Source: Oscillospiraceae bacterium (lineage in GTDB: Bacteria > Bacillota > Clostridia > Oscillospirales > Ruminococcaceae). Taken from it: a DNA stretch of 64,000 nt. Position 1 is the first letter of the stretch, and the number at the start of each line of letters is the position of its first letter. Positions 36,935 through 45,904 of this stretch are shown here, piece after piece. The notes under the pieces are model-generated. The model was not told where the DNA came from. It worked only from the letters and a program-made list of their open reading frames with translations, and searched no databases. The DNA is taken from positions 112,780-176,779 of the forward strand of contig JAFWEV010000025.1 of assembly GCA_017512745.1 (NCBI GenBank), written 5' to 3'. A program made the translations under genes and the position numbers.

Positions 36935-38039
36935 CGTTCTCACCGCCTTTTATAAATGAAAGTGAAGCGACCCAGTCATCGCGGTTGATAACTTCGAGAC
37001 CGGAAACGCCAGTCTTAAGGGCTCTGAGCACGTCTGACCTGGAGCAGAGAGCTGCTCCGCGGCCGAGATGAGTATGCTCGCATCTTGAGTAGACATCGAT
37101 GATATCGCCTTTTACAAATTCTCCCTCAACGGCTACGATCCCCGCGGAGAGCAGGCTGCTTCCCCTTGTGGTCAGCGCCCTGGCAGCTCCTTCATCCACA
37201 TAGAGATTTCCGCAGCTTTCCGCATAGAAGGCCATCCACTGCTTCTTTGCGTGCATCACATTGGATGCGGCTTCAAACACCGTACATTTGATCGCCCCTT
37301 CAACAGCCCGTACAATTGCATTCTCCTCTTCCGAGGAACAGATTACGGTTTCCACTCCGGCGGCAGTCGCGATCATTGCTCCGTGCAATTTTGTGATCAT
37401 ACCTCCCGTGCCGTTTGCAGAGCCTGCCTGGCCTGCGGAAGCGAGTATGTCGCTGCCTATATTTTTTACCCTCGGAATATGTTTTGCCTCCGGATCCGTT
37501 CTGGGATTGGAAGTATACAGCCCGTCTATATCCGTAAGAAGGATCAGCATTTTTGCGTGGAGCATAGCGGCGACCTGCGCGGAGAGCGTGTCGTTGTCAC
37601 CGATCTTTATCTCGTCAACGGCTATTGCGTCGTTTTCGTTTATTATCGGGATGGCATCTCTGGAGAGAAGGACCTGCATGGAGTTAAATGCGTTGCTGTA
37701 TCTCTGCCTGTTGGCAAAGTCATCCTTGTTGAGAAGCAGCTGCCCGCATGCAAGACCCTTTTTCATGAGGTTCTCGGCATACTGCTCCATAAGCAGCCCC
37801 TGACCTACTGCGGCAGAAGCCTGCTTGTCCGGTATTGCGCGCGGCCTCTTCTTGAAGCCCAGACGGCGGAAACCTGCAGCGATTGCGCCGGAGGTGACCA
37901 GAACGGGTTTGAGCCCCTGCTCATGAAGCATATGGAGCTGATCCGTTATGTCTGTTATCTTTTCCGGGACGATGTCTCCTCTCGAATCGGTGAGAGAAGA
38001 TGTCCCGACCTTGACTACGATGATACTTCCGCTTTGCAT
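36924..38039 (-). CDS. proB: Glutamate 5-kinase (with PUA domain)
   Basis: The first, feedback-regulated proline step, phosphorylating glutamate. The 371-residue protein has the amino-acid kinase domain (IIVVKVGTSSLTD, VTSGAIAAGFRRLG, INENDAIAVDEIKIGDNDTLSA, GTGGMITKLHGA) and a C-terminal PUA domain (about residues 275-355) common in bacterial ProB. A GAGG site precedes the ATG, and a TATACT-like -10 lies just upstream. Confidence 0.96.
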   Translation of the reverse strand: MQSGSIIVVKVGTSSLTDSRGDIVPEKITDITDQLHMLHEQGLKPVLVTSGAIAAGFRRLGFKKRPRAIPDKQASAAVGQGLLMEQYAENLMKKGLACGQLLLNKDDFANRQRYSNAFNSMQVLLSRDAIPIINENDAIAVDEIKIGDNDTLSAQVAAMLHAKMLILLTDIDGLYTSNPRTDPEAKHIPRVKNIGSDILASAGQAGSANGTGGMITKLHGAMIATAAGVETVICSSEEENAIVRAVEGAIKCTVFEAASNVMHAKKQWMAFYAESCGNLYVDEGAARALTTRGSSLLSAGIVAVEGEFVKGDIIDVYSRCEHTHLGRGAALCSRSDVLRALKTGVSGLEVINRDDWVASLSFIKGGENDAY

Positions 38040-38245
38040 TGATCGACCTCGAGGTTTTTTTTAAGTATATCACATATGTGCTGTAGGAAAAAAAGAAGAA
38101 ACTCAGGGCGACATCAGGAGATAAGAAAAGCAGTCAATGATGCAGGTTTTCGCTTGTTTAAAGCATGGTATACTTAATTCATCGGCAGAAGGATCCGAAC
38201 AATACGGAAAAACCGTCACTGTTAACAGAATGAGGATTTGACACT

Positions 38246-39637
38246 ATGAGAGCTTGGGAAAGAGAGAAAGAGATACTGTACGGCAGTATCCCGGTGGAAT
38301 TCGAGGACGAGAATGCAGTTGTCTGGGAAGAAGCTGCGGAAGGACCGGAGGAGCTGGCCGATCAGCTGGTTAAAATACATTGGAGATCCACAACTCCGGG
38401 GTCGAAAGCCAGAGAATCCATAATGACCGCGGCGATCCAGTCCGTGGAAAACAAGGGGATGATCGTCGACGATACGGATGAACTGCTGGATGAGGGGTTC
38501 AGAGCCCTTGAAGAAGGAGATATGGTCGCGCTGCACAAGGCGACAATCAGGGTGATGGAGGTCTGTGAGAACGCGAGAAAGGATAATGCCAGCGATTACT
38601 GGGACCAGACTTTCTACGATTCGTTCGATGATTATGCAAAGGCAGTCACATTCCCGGAAAAGAAAACGGTCGTTTTTGACGATAATTTTATATCCAGACA
38701 GCATGCCGGCTGGCTCGCGCAGATCATCGGAGGAGCCTACGGTACATGTATCGAGGGATACACGACTGACAACATCATGAAAGCGTACGGTATCGTCGAC
38801 AGATACATAAGAAAACCGCACACATACAACGACGACATCACATACGAACTGGCTCTTCTCTGCGCCTATGACGAGTTCGGAAAAGAGACTACTTCAAAGA
38901 ATATAGCGGATGAGTGGGTGGCCAGGATCCCGATGGGATGGTCTGCGGAAGATATAGCGCTGACGAATCTGAAAGCCGGGATAAAGCCCCCTCAGAGCGG
39001 ACTGTTCAACAACCCTTTTAACGAGTGGATAGGCGCTCAGATGAGAGGCGTGGTCTGCGGACAGATATTCCCGGGAGATCCGTATGCCGCCGCTAGATGC
39101 GCCTGGCAGGATGCGGAGATCTCGCATGCGAGAAACGGCATTCTCGGAGAGGTGTTCAACGCCGTTATGGCTTCGCTGGCGTTCGTGGAGAGCGACATCC
39201 GCAGCATCATAAAGGAAGCAGTGGATATGATCCCCGCAGATTCCGAATACGGAAAAGTGATAAGGTTCGCCCTTGAGCAGTGTGAAACGCATGATGATTA
39301 TATGGATGCGTGGAGACCTTGTGAATCCAGATATGACCATTACAACTGGATCCATGCATATCCGAATGCGTGCGCGGAGATTATCGCGCTGTGGTACGGG
39401 GAACTCGATTTCACGAAGACCCTCACCGTATGCGGGATGTGCGGCCAGGATGTAGACTGCAATGCGGCTCAGATAATAACGATAGTGGCCATAATAAACG
39501 GACTCGACAGTATTCCGGATTGCTGGAAAAAGCCTATAGGAGATGAACTCGACACCTATGTGAGAGGGCTCAAGAAGATGAGCATCAGCGGACTCAGCAG
39601 ATGGACGGCGGAAATTGCTGCCAAATTGGCTGACTGA
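38246..39637 (+). CDS. ADP-ribosylglycohydrolase family protein
   Basis: The 463-residue protein matches the ARH/DraG family, which removes ADP-ribose from proteins or small molecules with Mg2+ ions. After an N-terminal extension of about 150 residues it has GWLAQIIGGAYGTCIEGY, YNDDITYEL (the first metal site), and CGMCGQDVDCNAAQ near the C-terminus, corresponding to GGDxDTNA. Metal-ligand Asp residues are kept although flanking positions differ from classical members. No ADP-ribosyltransferase is visible nearby, so its target is unknown. A GAGG site stands ten bases ahead of the ATG. Confidence 0.8.
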   Translation: MRAWEREKEILYGSIPVEFEDENAVVWEEAAEGPEELADQLVKIHWRSTTPGSKARESIMTAAIQSVENKGMIVDDTDELLDEGFRALEEGDMVALHKATIRVMEVCENARKDNASDYWDQTFYDSFDDYAKAVTFPEKKTVVFDDNFISRQHAGWLAQIIGGAYGTCIEGYTTDNIMKAYGIVDRYIRKPHTYNDDITYELALLCAYDEFGKETTSKNIADEWVARIPMGWSAEDIALTNLKAGIKPPQSGLFNNPFNEWIGAQMRGVVCGQIFPGDPYAAARCAWQDAEISHARNGILGEVFNAVMASLAFVESDIRSIIKEAVDMIPADSEYGKVIRFALEQCETHDDYMDAWRPCESRYDHYNWIHAYPNACAEIIALWYGELDFTKTLTVCGMCGQDVDCNAAQIITIVAIINGLDSIPDCWKKPIGDELDTYVRGLKKMSISGLSRWTAEIAAKLAD

Positions 39638-39656
39638 TCCTTTTCTATGTTAATAT

Positions 39657-39690
39657 ATGAGCGTCAGGACTGTGTTCTGACGCTCATTAT
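39657..39690 (+). terminator. Hairpin after the ADP-ribosylglycohydrolase gene
   Basis: An 11-base perfect stem (ATGAGCGTCAG / CTGACGCTCAT) with a nine-base loop, followed by TATCAT only; the weak U-tract lowers certainty. Confidence 0.6.
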
Positions 39691-39712
39691 CATATAGGAC
39701 TTTAGATTTACG

Positions 39713-40234
39713 ATGAAGAAAAGAACCCTGGCTTTGATCCTCTCAATAATTCTGGCGGTGCTCTCTGTCTCATGCGGCAGCGGGAGCGCGGAGAAACTTG
39801 ACGCTGCCGGCGCAGTGACGAAGGCCATGGCTGACCACAAGCTTACCGGCGGAGAGATATATTCTTCGGCAGATTTCGACGGAGCATATCCGCTTTCGGA
39901 GGACTTGCTGGTCTCATACTACGGAAGGGGATACGATGATTATCCGGATATCTCCAAAGTATCTGAATACACGGTGTGGATAAACACCGATGACCCTATG
40001 CATCCGATGGAGATGGGAGTGTTCAGACTGCAGGATCCTTCATATGCGGATGAACTTAAAGAATATATAGGCGTCAGGCTCTATTCGGTGACCGAGAACG
40101 CAAAGGGATATCCGTCTCTGGATGTCAGGTGCTACAGTGATGCGCTCGTCGGAGCAAAAGACGACTATGTCTGGTACATAGCTGTTCCGGACAGCGCTTC
40201 AAAGATAGAAAAACTGTTTACGAACAGCCTGTGA
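39713..40234 (+). CDS. DUF4358-like lipoprotein
   Basis: The 173-residue protein has a lipoprotein signal (MKKRTLALIL ... LSVSC, Cys near residue 21) and a compact domain with features of DUF4358 (VWINTDDPMHPMEMGVFRL, DELKEYIGVRL, YVWYIAVPD). Proteins of this type are usually encoded beside a DHHW protein and an MBOAT acyltransferase in Clostridia. Here the DHHW gene follows immediately, but no MBOAT gene is next to it. Function unknown; a role in cell-surface acylation is inferred from context. Confidence 0.75.
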   Translation: MKKRTLALILSIILAVLSVSCGSGSAEKLDAAGAVTKAMADHKLTGGEIYSSADFDGAYPLSEDLLVSYYGRGYDDYPDISKVSEYTVWINTDDPMHPMEMGVFRLQDPSYADELKEYIGVRLYSVTENAKGYPSLDVRCYSDALVGAKDDYVWYIAVPDSASKIEKLFTNSL

Positions 40235-40242
40235 GGCAAAGG

Positions 40243-41496
40243 TTGAAAAAATCGCCGGGGACAACCAGATATGTATTTATTGCTGCGTATGTGATAATAC
40301 TTGCGGCTGTCATTTTGGCTGCCTCTGCGCTGGGAGGCGTAAAAGAGATAAAGGACATAACCGTAGCCGGATGTACCGTGTCCGAGACATTCACCGATCA
40401 TCTCGGAATAGCACTTGCCGGAACGGCGCCATCCGGAACAGTGATCACGGCGGAGACCGGCACTGAGACCGTATCCGCGTCTGTGAGGGGGAACTCTTTC
40501 ATTCTGAGGCTCAGGATACCGGAACTTGACAGGATCACTGTGCATCTCAAAGCTGCGAGAGACGACGGAAGCACAGTATGCGAGACGGAGTGGGAGGGAA
40601 CACCGGGAACATGGGTTCCCAATGACAGCTGGGCTGTCGTAACGGGAGAGGATTCCCAGCTCTTCCTCAAAAAGGCTCTTATGGATCCCCAGGGCGTTAC
40701 CGTTATGGATGACGATTACATGGAGGCACTTGAGGAGAGGATAAGGTCGAGAATAGACACTATACATAAGGATCTTCCCGACACCGAGTTCATATACCTG
40801 CTGGTCCCGACGACAGCGACCATGTATCCCGACAGAATACCGTCTGAGTACGCGCTGACCGACGGGGAGACTGCATATGATCAGATGAAGGCGCTGCTTG
40901 AGCGGGCGGGAGCGACCGTGATCGACCCGAGGGATGAACTCAGGGAGCATAAAAATGACGATATGCCCATATACTATATGACCGACAGCCACTGGACACA
41001 GTACGGCGCATACTTTGCATATGAGAAACTGTTCAGTTATATAAGCAGTAAATATCCTGCGGCGGCGCCGAGAGGTCTCGACGATTTTTCATGGGAACCG
41101 GGGCAGTACAGGGCCGGGGATCTCGCGTACTATCTGAGTTTGCCTCAGAAGGATCTTCCGGAACTGTGCTATACAAGGAAACTGCCCCAAGGGGTACCCG
41201 AAGAGATTTCGGATATACAGGTCTTCACGGACGACGAGTCGAGATTCTACGAGAGTTTCGGGGTGCTTGCAAAAGAAGTGATAGATACGGGAAGACCGGA
41301 ACTGCCGAGTGCGCTTATCTACAGGGATTCATACAGTGTGGCTCTCTATGACATCGTCGCCGAGAGATTCTCGAGGACATATATGAGGGGATGCTTCGAC
41401 TACGGCTGGAAGCCGAACGAGATCCTTGAGGAAAAACCGGACTATGTCATATTCATATACTGCGAATACAATTTCGACGCGATAACAGACAGCTGA
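40243..41496 (+). CDS. DHHW-family (AlgX/AlgJ-like) extracellular protein
   Basis: The protein has one N-terminal membrane helix (about residues 10-30) and an extracytoplasmic SGNH-like domain with LLVPTTATMYPDRIP, YMTDSHWTQYGAYFAY (the DxHW motif) and a late RDSYSVAL motif with Ser. DHHW proteins act with MBOAT proteins in acetylation of surface polymers; the acyl donor partner is not in the neighbourhood. The TTG at 40243 is preferred because GAGG stands six bases before it; the in-frame GTG at 40231 lacks a site. It overlaps nothing but is coupled to the lipoprotein gene. Confidence 0.78.
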   Translation: MKKSPGTTRYVFIAAYVIILAAVILAASALGGVKEIKDITVAGCTVSETFTDHLGIALAGTAPSGTVITAETGTETVSASVRGNSFILRLRIPELDRITVHLKAARDDGSTVCETEWEGTPGTWVPNDSWAVVTGEDSQLFLKKALMDPQGVTVMDDDYMEALEERIRSRIDTIHKDLPDTEFIYLLVPTTATMYPDRIPSEYALTDGETAYDQMKALLERAGATVIDPRDELREHKNDDMPIYYMTDSHWTQYGAYFAYEKLFSYISSKYPAAAPRGLDDFSWEPGQYRAGDLAYYLSLPQKDLPELCYTRKLPQGVPEEISDIQVFTDDESRFYESFGVLAKEVIDTGRPELPSALIYRDSYSVALYDIVAERFSRTYMRGCFDYGWKPNEILEEKPDYVIFIYCEYNFDAITDS

Positions 41497-41536
41497 TATT
41501 AAAACACACTCATTATTTGAGACGAGAGGTATGCCT

Positions 41537-43141
41537 ATGGAGCTGACATTTGAAGGGATCAGGGACAGGATTGCATTTGAAAAAGCGGGAATAAATCTTC
41601 CCTCATACGACTGCGAAGCGGTTGCCCGAAGAACAAAGGAGGCTCCGCGGTGGGTACATTTCGGGATAGGTAACATATTCAGGATCTTCCTTGGCGGGAT
41701 CGCTGACGGACTTCTGGAAAAAGGTCTTCTGGACAGAGGAATCACGGGGATCGAGACGTTTGACTACGAGGTCGTGGACCGGATATACGAACCCTTCGAC
41801 AATCTCGGGATCAACGTGATCCTCAACAGCGACGGGACCAGGGATATCAAGGTCATAGGATCGATAGGCGAGGCTGTAAAATCGGAAAACATGGCAAGGG
41901 TAAGAGAGATATTCCGGAGTCCCGATCTGCAGCTCATAACGTTCACAATAACGGAGAAGGGGTATGCCCTTACTTCTTCGGACGGCAGTTACTTCCCGTT
42001 CATTGAACGTGATCTGGAGAACGGACCGGAAAAGCCTGTCAGTGCCATGTCGGTCGTCGCCGCAGGACTGCTTGCGAGATATGAAGGCGGAAAACTGCCT
42101 GTGGCACTGGTTTCCATGGATAACTGCGCAAAGAACGGAAAGCTCCTCAAATCATCCGTGGAGAAGGTAGCCGAAGAGTGGGTAAATAGAGGATTCGCCC
42201 CGGAGGGATTCCTCGATTATATCCGCGATGAGGAAACGGTCGCGTTTGACAGCACGATGATAGATAAGATAACGCCGAGACCGTCAGAGGATATTGCCGG
42301 TGATCTTGAAAGACTCGGGCTCGAGAACATGATGCCGTTTGAGACGGCAAAGAGAACATATATAGCTCCGTTTGCCAACGGGGAAAAACCGCAGTATCTC
42401 GTGATCGAAGACCGGTTCCCGAACGGGCGGCCGGCGCTGGAAGAGGGATTCGGAGTCTATATGGGCAGCTTTGAGACGGTAAATATGGCCGAACGCATGA
42501 AAGTCACCGCTCTTCTTAACCCTGTCCATTCTGCAACGGGACCGATAGGGGTCCTTCTCGGAATAGATCTGTTTGCAGATCTGCTTGAAGATGTTCCCGC
42601 AGTCCTGAAGATGGCGAGAATGGTAGCCTATGATGAGGGACTGCCGATGGTGGAAGACCCGGGCATCATATCCCCTCATGCTTTTGTGGATGAACTGTTT
42701 GACGACAGGTTCCCGAACAGATATCTGGGAGACACGAATATCCGTCTCTGCACGGATGTATCCCAGGGCGTCGGAGTCCGCTTCGGAGAGACGATCAAGG
42801 CGTATGCAAACAAATACGGCTCTGCGGATATGCTGACGGCAGTTCCCCTCGGGATCGCGGGATGGCTTAGATATATGATGGGCATCGACGACAGCGGGGG
42901 AAAATATGTCCTTGCACCCGATCCGATGAACGATGAGATCTCGGCAGCTCTGTCGACTGTCAGGATCGGAGAGCCGGATACGCTTAAGGAGCAGCTTAAG
43001 AGCATACTGTCAAATGAGAGCGTGTTCCATACTGATCTCTATGCCTCCGGGATAGGAGAAAAGATAGAGGAGTATTTCAGAAGCATGATCGCGGGCTGCG
43101 GAGCAGTCATGGATACGGTGACAAGAGTAATAGGAGAATAA
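41537..43141 (+). CDS. Mannitol dehydrogenase family protein (fructuronate/tagaturonate reductase-like)
   Basis: A long-chain NAD-dependent polyol or hexuronate dehydrogenase. The 534-residue protein has an N-terminal nucleotide-binding domain (WVHFGIGNIFRIFLGG) and a helical C-terminal domain with K-x5-N-P-x-H in KVTALLNPVH, the catalytic Lys/Asn/His region (spacing of the clostridial subgroup). Likely substrates are mannitol, fructuronate or mannonate; sequence alone does not decide. The ATG at 41537 fits GAGAGG better than the ATG at 41531, which abuts it. Confidence 0.85.
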   Translation: MELTFEGIRDRIAFEKAGINLPSYDCEAVARRTKEAPRWVHFGIGNIFRIFLGGIADGLLEKGLLDRGITGIETFDYEVVDRIYEPFDNLGINVILNSDGTRDIKVIGSIGEAVKSENMARVREIFRSPDLQLITFTITEKGYALTSSDGSYFPFIERDLENGPEKPVSAMSVVAAGLLARYEGGKLPVALVSMDNCAKNGKLLKSSVEKVAEEWVNRGFAPEGFLDYIRDEETVAFDSTMIDKITPRPSEDIAGDLERLGLENMMPFETAKRTYIAPFANGEKPQYLVIEDRFPNGRPALEEGFGVYMGSFETVNMAERMKVTALLNPVHSATGPIGVLLGIDLFADLLEDVPAVLKMARMVAYDEGLPMVEDPGIISPHAFVDELFDDRFPNRYLGDTNIRLCTDVSQGVGVRFGETIKAYANKYGSADMLTAVPLGIAGWLRYMMGIDDSGGKYVLAPDPMNDEISAALSTVRIGEPDTLKEQLKSILSNESVFHTDLYASGIGEKIEEYFRSMIAGCGAVMDTVTRVIGE

Positions 43142-43257
43142 AGAGCAATTTATACCAATAAGACGGGACCGATTTTGGGCAAGATTCTGTCTTTACTCGA
43201 GGTACCCCTTATGGTATTCTTTTCAAAGAAATTTTCAGATCATTACGGGAGGCATAT

Positions 43258-43893
43258 ATGCAGTACAAGAACGCTTTCATATTTGAGCATCCGCTCATCC
43301 AGCATAAGATCTCTCTCCTGAGAGACAAGAATACGAACACGAAGGATTTCCGCCAACTCGTCGAGGAACTTGCGACTCTCATGTGCTATGAGATCACAAA
43401 GGATCTTCCGATGAAGGAGATCGAGATAGAGACTCCTATCTGCAAGACCAAGACGCATGTGCTCGGCGACAAGAAAATAGCTCTTGTTCCCGTCCTCAGA
43501 GCAGGACTCGGAATGGTCTCCGGAATGCAGACGCTTCTTCCGAATTCAAGAGTCGGATTCCTCGGGCTCTACAGAGATCCAGAGACTCACGATCCGGTGC
43601 AGTATTACTGCAAGATGCCCGAAGACATCGCAGAGAGCACAGTCATCGTACTCGACCCGATGTTCGCGACAGGCGGTTCCGCCACCGCGGCGATGGAAGT
43701 TCTCAAAGGCATGGGATGCAAGGACATCAAGTTCGTCTGCATCATTGCAGCCAAAGAAGCTGTCGAGAGAATGGAAAGAGAGCATCCGGATGTTCAGGTG
43801 TTCTGCGGAGCGCTTGATGAGACCCTTAATGATCATGCATATATAGTTCCGGGACTCGGCGATGCCGGCGACCGTATTTTCGGAACAAAATAA
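43258..43893 (+). CDS. upp: Uracil phosphoribosyltransferase
   Basis: A pyrimidine salvage enzyme making UMP from uracil and PRPP. The 211-residue protein begins with [18 protein letters not shown], typical of Upp, and has the PRPP-binding motif [18 protein letters not shown] and the C-terminal uracil-binding [22 protein letters not shown] lies before the ATG. A terminator follows, so it is monocistronic. Confidence 0.97.
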   Translation: MQYKNAFIFEHPLIQHKISLLRDKNTNTKDFRQLVEELATLMCYEITKDLPMKEIEIETPICKTKTHVLGDKKIALVPVLRAGLGMVSGMQTLLPNSRVGFLGLYRDPETHDPVQYYCKMPEDIAESTVIVLDPMFATGGSATAAMEVLKGMGCKDIKFVCIIAAKEAVERMEREHPDVQVFCGALDETLNDHAYIVPGLGDAGDRIFGTK

Positions 43894-43906
43894 GATAAAA
43901 AACACT

Positions 43907-43949
43907 CCGTCTTCCGGATCTCTCAAAGGGTGCGGAAGACGGTTTTTTC
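43907..43949 (+). terminator. Terminator of upp
   Basis: A ten-base perfect stem (CCGTCTTCCG / CGGAAGACGG) with a 16-base loop and a TTTTTT tail. Confidence 0.9.
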
Positions 43950-43964
43950 TGTAATGGAGGAAAT

Positions 43965-45023
43965 ATGGAATATACGGAGCTTATCAGGAAACTCTCAAAT
44001 GCGAAGGGCGTGTCCGGATTTGAGGATGAGGTTATAGCTATAATCAGAGACTATGCGCCGTCTGATGTAACATTATCGGAGGACAGCGTGAGAAATCTGT
44101 ATATGGAGAAAAAGGGTGAGCAGGATAAGCCTCTTGTGGTCCTTGATGCCCACACCGATGAAGTCGGTTTCATCGTGCAGAGAATAAACGACAACGGAAC
44201 GATGTCATTTCTGTGCCTCGGAGGCATAGTGGCGAGCAATATACCGGCACACAAGGTCAAAGTTCTCAATTCCGAGGGCAAATGGGTATCCGGTATCGTT
44301 GCGGCGAAGCCGCCTCACTTTATGAATTCCGAAGAGAGGAACAGACTGCCGAAGGTAGAAGAGATGGTCATCGATGTCGGAGCTTCCTCAAGGGAAGAAG
44401 CTGTCGGGAAATACGGAATGAGGCTGGCTGCGCCGGTCGTGTTCGATGTGGATTTCGAGACCTCGGACGACGGAGAAGTCATGCTCGGGAAAGCGTTTGA
44501 CGACAGGATTGGATGCGCCGCACAGCTTGCGGTCATGAAGGAGATCGAGGGAAAAGATCTGAAGGTCTCCGCGGCAGCGGTCTTCTCTTCCCAGGAAGAG
44601 GTCGGAGCGAGAGGCGCGGATACAGCCGCAAGGAAACTCAGGCCGAGGATAGCGATCTGCTTCGAAGGGTGTCCGGCAGATGATACGGTCCTTTCTGTCG
44701 GGCAGAGTCAGACGGCTATGGGAAAAGGTCCCATGCTGAGACATATAGATATCTGCATGATAACCAATCCGAGATTCCAGAGATTTGCGCTTGATATCGC
44801 GGAAAAACACGGGATCCCGGTACAGGAAGCCGTGAGGTCCGGAGGAGGTACGAACGCCGCTTCATATCAGAGAGAAGGGGCGGCGGCTGTCGTCATAGGG
44901 ATCCCCGTGAGATACGCCCACAGCCACTACGGTTTCTGCAGGCGGGATGATTTCGAAAATGCGGTGCGCCTCGGAGCAGCGCTGATGACGGAACTGGACA
45001 AGGAGATCATTAATTCGTTCTGA
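43965..45023 (+). CDS. M42-family metallopeptidase (glutamyl aminopeptidase-like)
   Basis: A cytoplasmic dinuclear-metal aminopeptidase that trims peptides, usually as a large tetrahedral complex. The 352-residue protein has metal ligands in LDAHTDEVGF, KAFDDRIGC, SSQEEVGARG and the C-terminal HSHYG. The GGTNA motif in RSGGGTNAASY also fits the family. GGAGG precedes the ATG. Confidence 0.93.
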   Translation: MEYTELIRKLSNAKGVSGFEDEVIAIIRDYAPSDVTLSEDSVRNLYMEKKGEQDKPLVVLDAHTDEVGFIVQRINDNGTMSFLCLGGIVASNIPAHKVKVLNSEGKWVSGIVAAKPPHFMNSEERNRLPKVEEMVIDVGASSREEAVGKYGMRLAAPVVFDVDFETSDDGEVMLGKAFDDRIGCAAQLAVMKEIEGKDLKVSAAAVFSSQEEVGARGADTAARKLRPRIAICFEGCPADDTVLSVGQSQTAMGKGPMLRHIDICMITNPRFQRFALDIAEKHGIPVQEAVRSGGGTNAASYQREGAAAVVIGIPVRYAHSHYGFCRRDDFENAVRLGAALMTELDKEIINSF

Positions 45024-45157
45024 TATCTGCGCCTAAAGCTTCAGAAAGACAACCGAAAAAAGGTGCAAATGTACAATTTGTTGAAAAAAACGACGTTCAA
45101 AACAGAAACATATACAGTTTTGGATATATATTTTTAGACACTTCGTATAGTACAATT

Positions 45158-45192
45158 GTGTTGTCGAAAAGCCTGAAAAGGCTTCGAACACG
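45158..45192 (+). promoter_or_regulatory. Hairpin in the leader of the ECF S-component gene
   Basis: GTGTT/AACAC and CGAA..AGCC/GGCT..TCG form an interrupted stem ending directly before GAGGAGG. It could modulate ribosome access. I cannot match it to a known riboswitch. Confidence 0.4.
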
Positions 45193-45208
45193 AGGAGGAA
45201 ATAATACA

Positions 45209-45790
45209 ATGGCAAACAAAAGCTTCGGACAAAAACTTCTTGGTGTATGGAACACCAGAACAATCGTTACCGTGGCCATTGGCGCTGCCCTTTTCGGCGT
45301 GCTTATGAACTACGGCGGAATCCCGGTATTTACCAACACATCACTCACAACGGCTATGATCGTTCCTGTAGTAGTCGGCGCTATGTACGGCCCTCTGCCC
45401 GCATTTGTCGCCGCTGGCGTGGGAAATGTCATCGCAGACCTCATCGGAGGATGGGGACTCTGGTTTGACTGGTCAGTCGGAAATGCAGTTGCGGCTCTCT
45501 TTGTGGGACTTCTCCCGATATACGGCGCATATATCACAGACGGTGTCTTCGAAGTAAAGCACGCTGTTATCTATGCCATCTGCTGTGTGATCGGAAATGC
45601 TGTGGCTTTCGGTGTAGTCACACCTATCCTTACGGCTGTTTTCTACGGCTCTGACCTCAACGTCACATTCCTTCAGGCTATTGCTGCAAGCCTCGGAAAC
45701 ATCGCGGTCGAAGTTGTGATCGGTATCCCGATCCTGTTCATTCTCGCAAAGAGATACAAATCCCGCAGCAATCTCGAAGAAGACGAATAA
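45209..45790 (+). CDS. ECF transporter S component (substrate-binding membrane protein)
   Basis: The specificity subunit of an energy-coupling-factor importer. The 193-residue protein has a short basic N-terminus and about six membrane helices with GAALFGVLMNYGGIPVF, PVVVGAMYGPLPAFVAAGVGNVIADLIGG and a WFDWSVGNAVAA stretch, all typical of S components of the HmpT/unassigned group. ATG 45209 is chosen because GAGGAGG precedes it. The ATPase and T-component genes lie just downstream. The ligand is not predictable by sequence reading. Confidence 0.88.
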   Translation: MANKSFGQKLLGVWNTRTIVTVAIGAALFGVLMNYGGIPVFTNTSLTTAMIVPVVVGAMYGPLPAFVAAGVGNVIADLIGGWGLWFDWSVGNAVAALFVGLLPIYGAYITDGVFEVKHAVIYAICCVIGNAVAFGVVTPILTAVFYGSDLNVTFLQAIAASLGNIAVEVVIGIPILFILAKRYKSRSNLEEDE

Positions 45791-45808
45791 TCCGGAATAT
45801 GGCTTGAC

Positions 45809-45840
45809 CGTAAGCTTAAAGCTGCGGCCCTAAGCTTACG
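45809..45840. other. Inverted repeat after the S-component gene
   Basis: CGTAAGCTTA and TAAGCTTACG form a ten-base perfect stem with a 12-base loop. It has no T-tract and precedes a second hairpin by four bases. Confidence 0.5.
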
Positions 45841-45844
45841 GGAA

Positions 45845-45884
45845 GCCTCCGTACCTATTTAAGGACGGAGGCATTTCTATTTTA
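45845..45884 (+). terminator. Terminator between ECF S gene and ATPase gene
   Basis: An eight-base stem (GCCTCCGT / ACGGAGGC) followed by ATTTCTATTTT. It may reduce expression of the ATPase and T genes relative to the S component. Confidence 0.65.
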
Positions 45885-45904
45885 ACGAATGCGAGGAATG
45901 TTCT

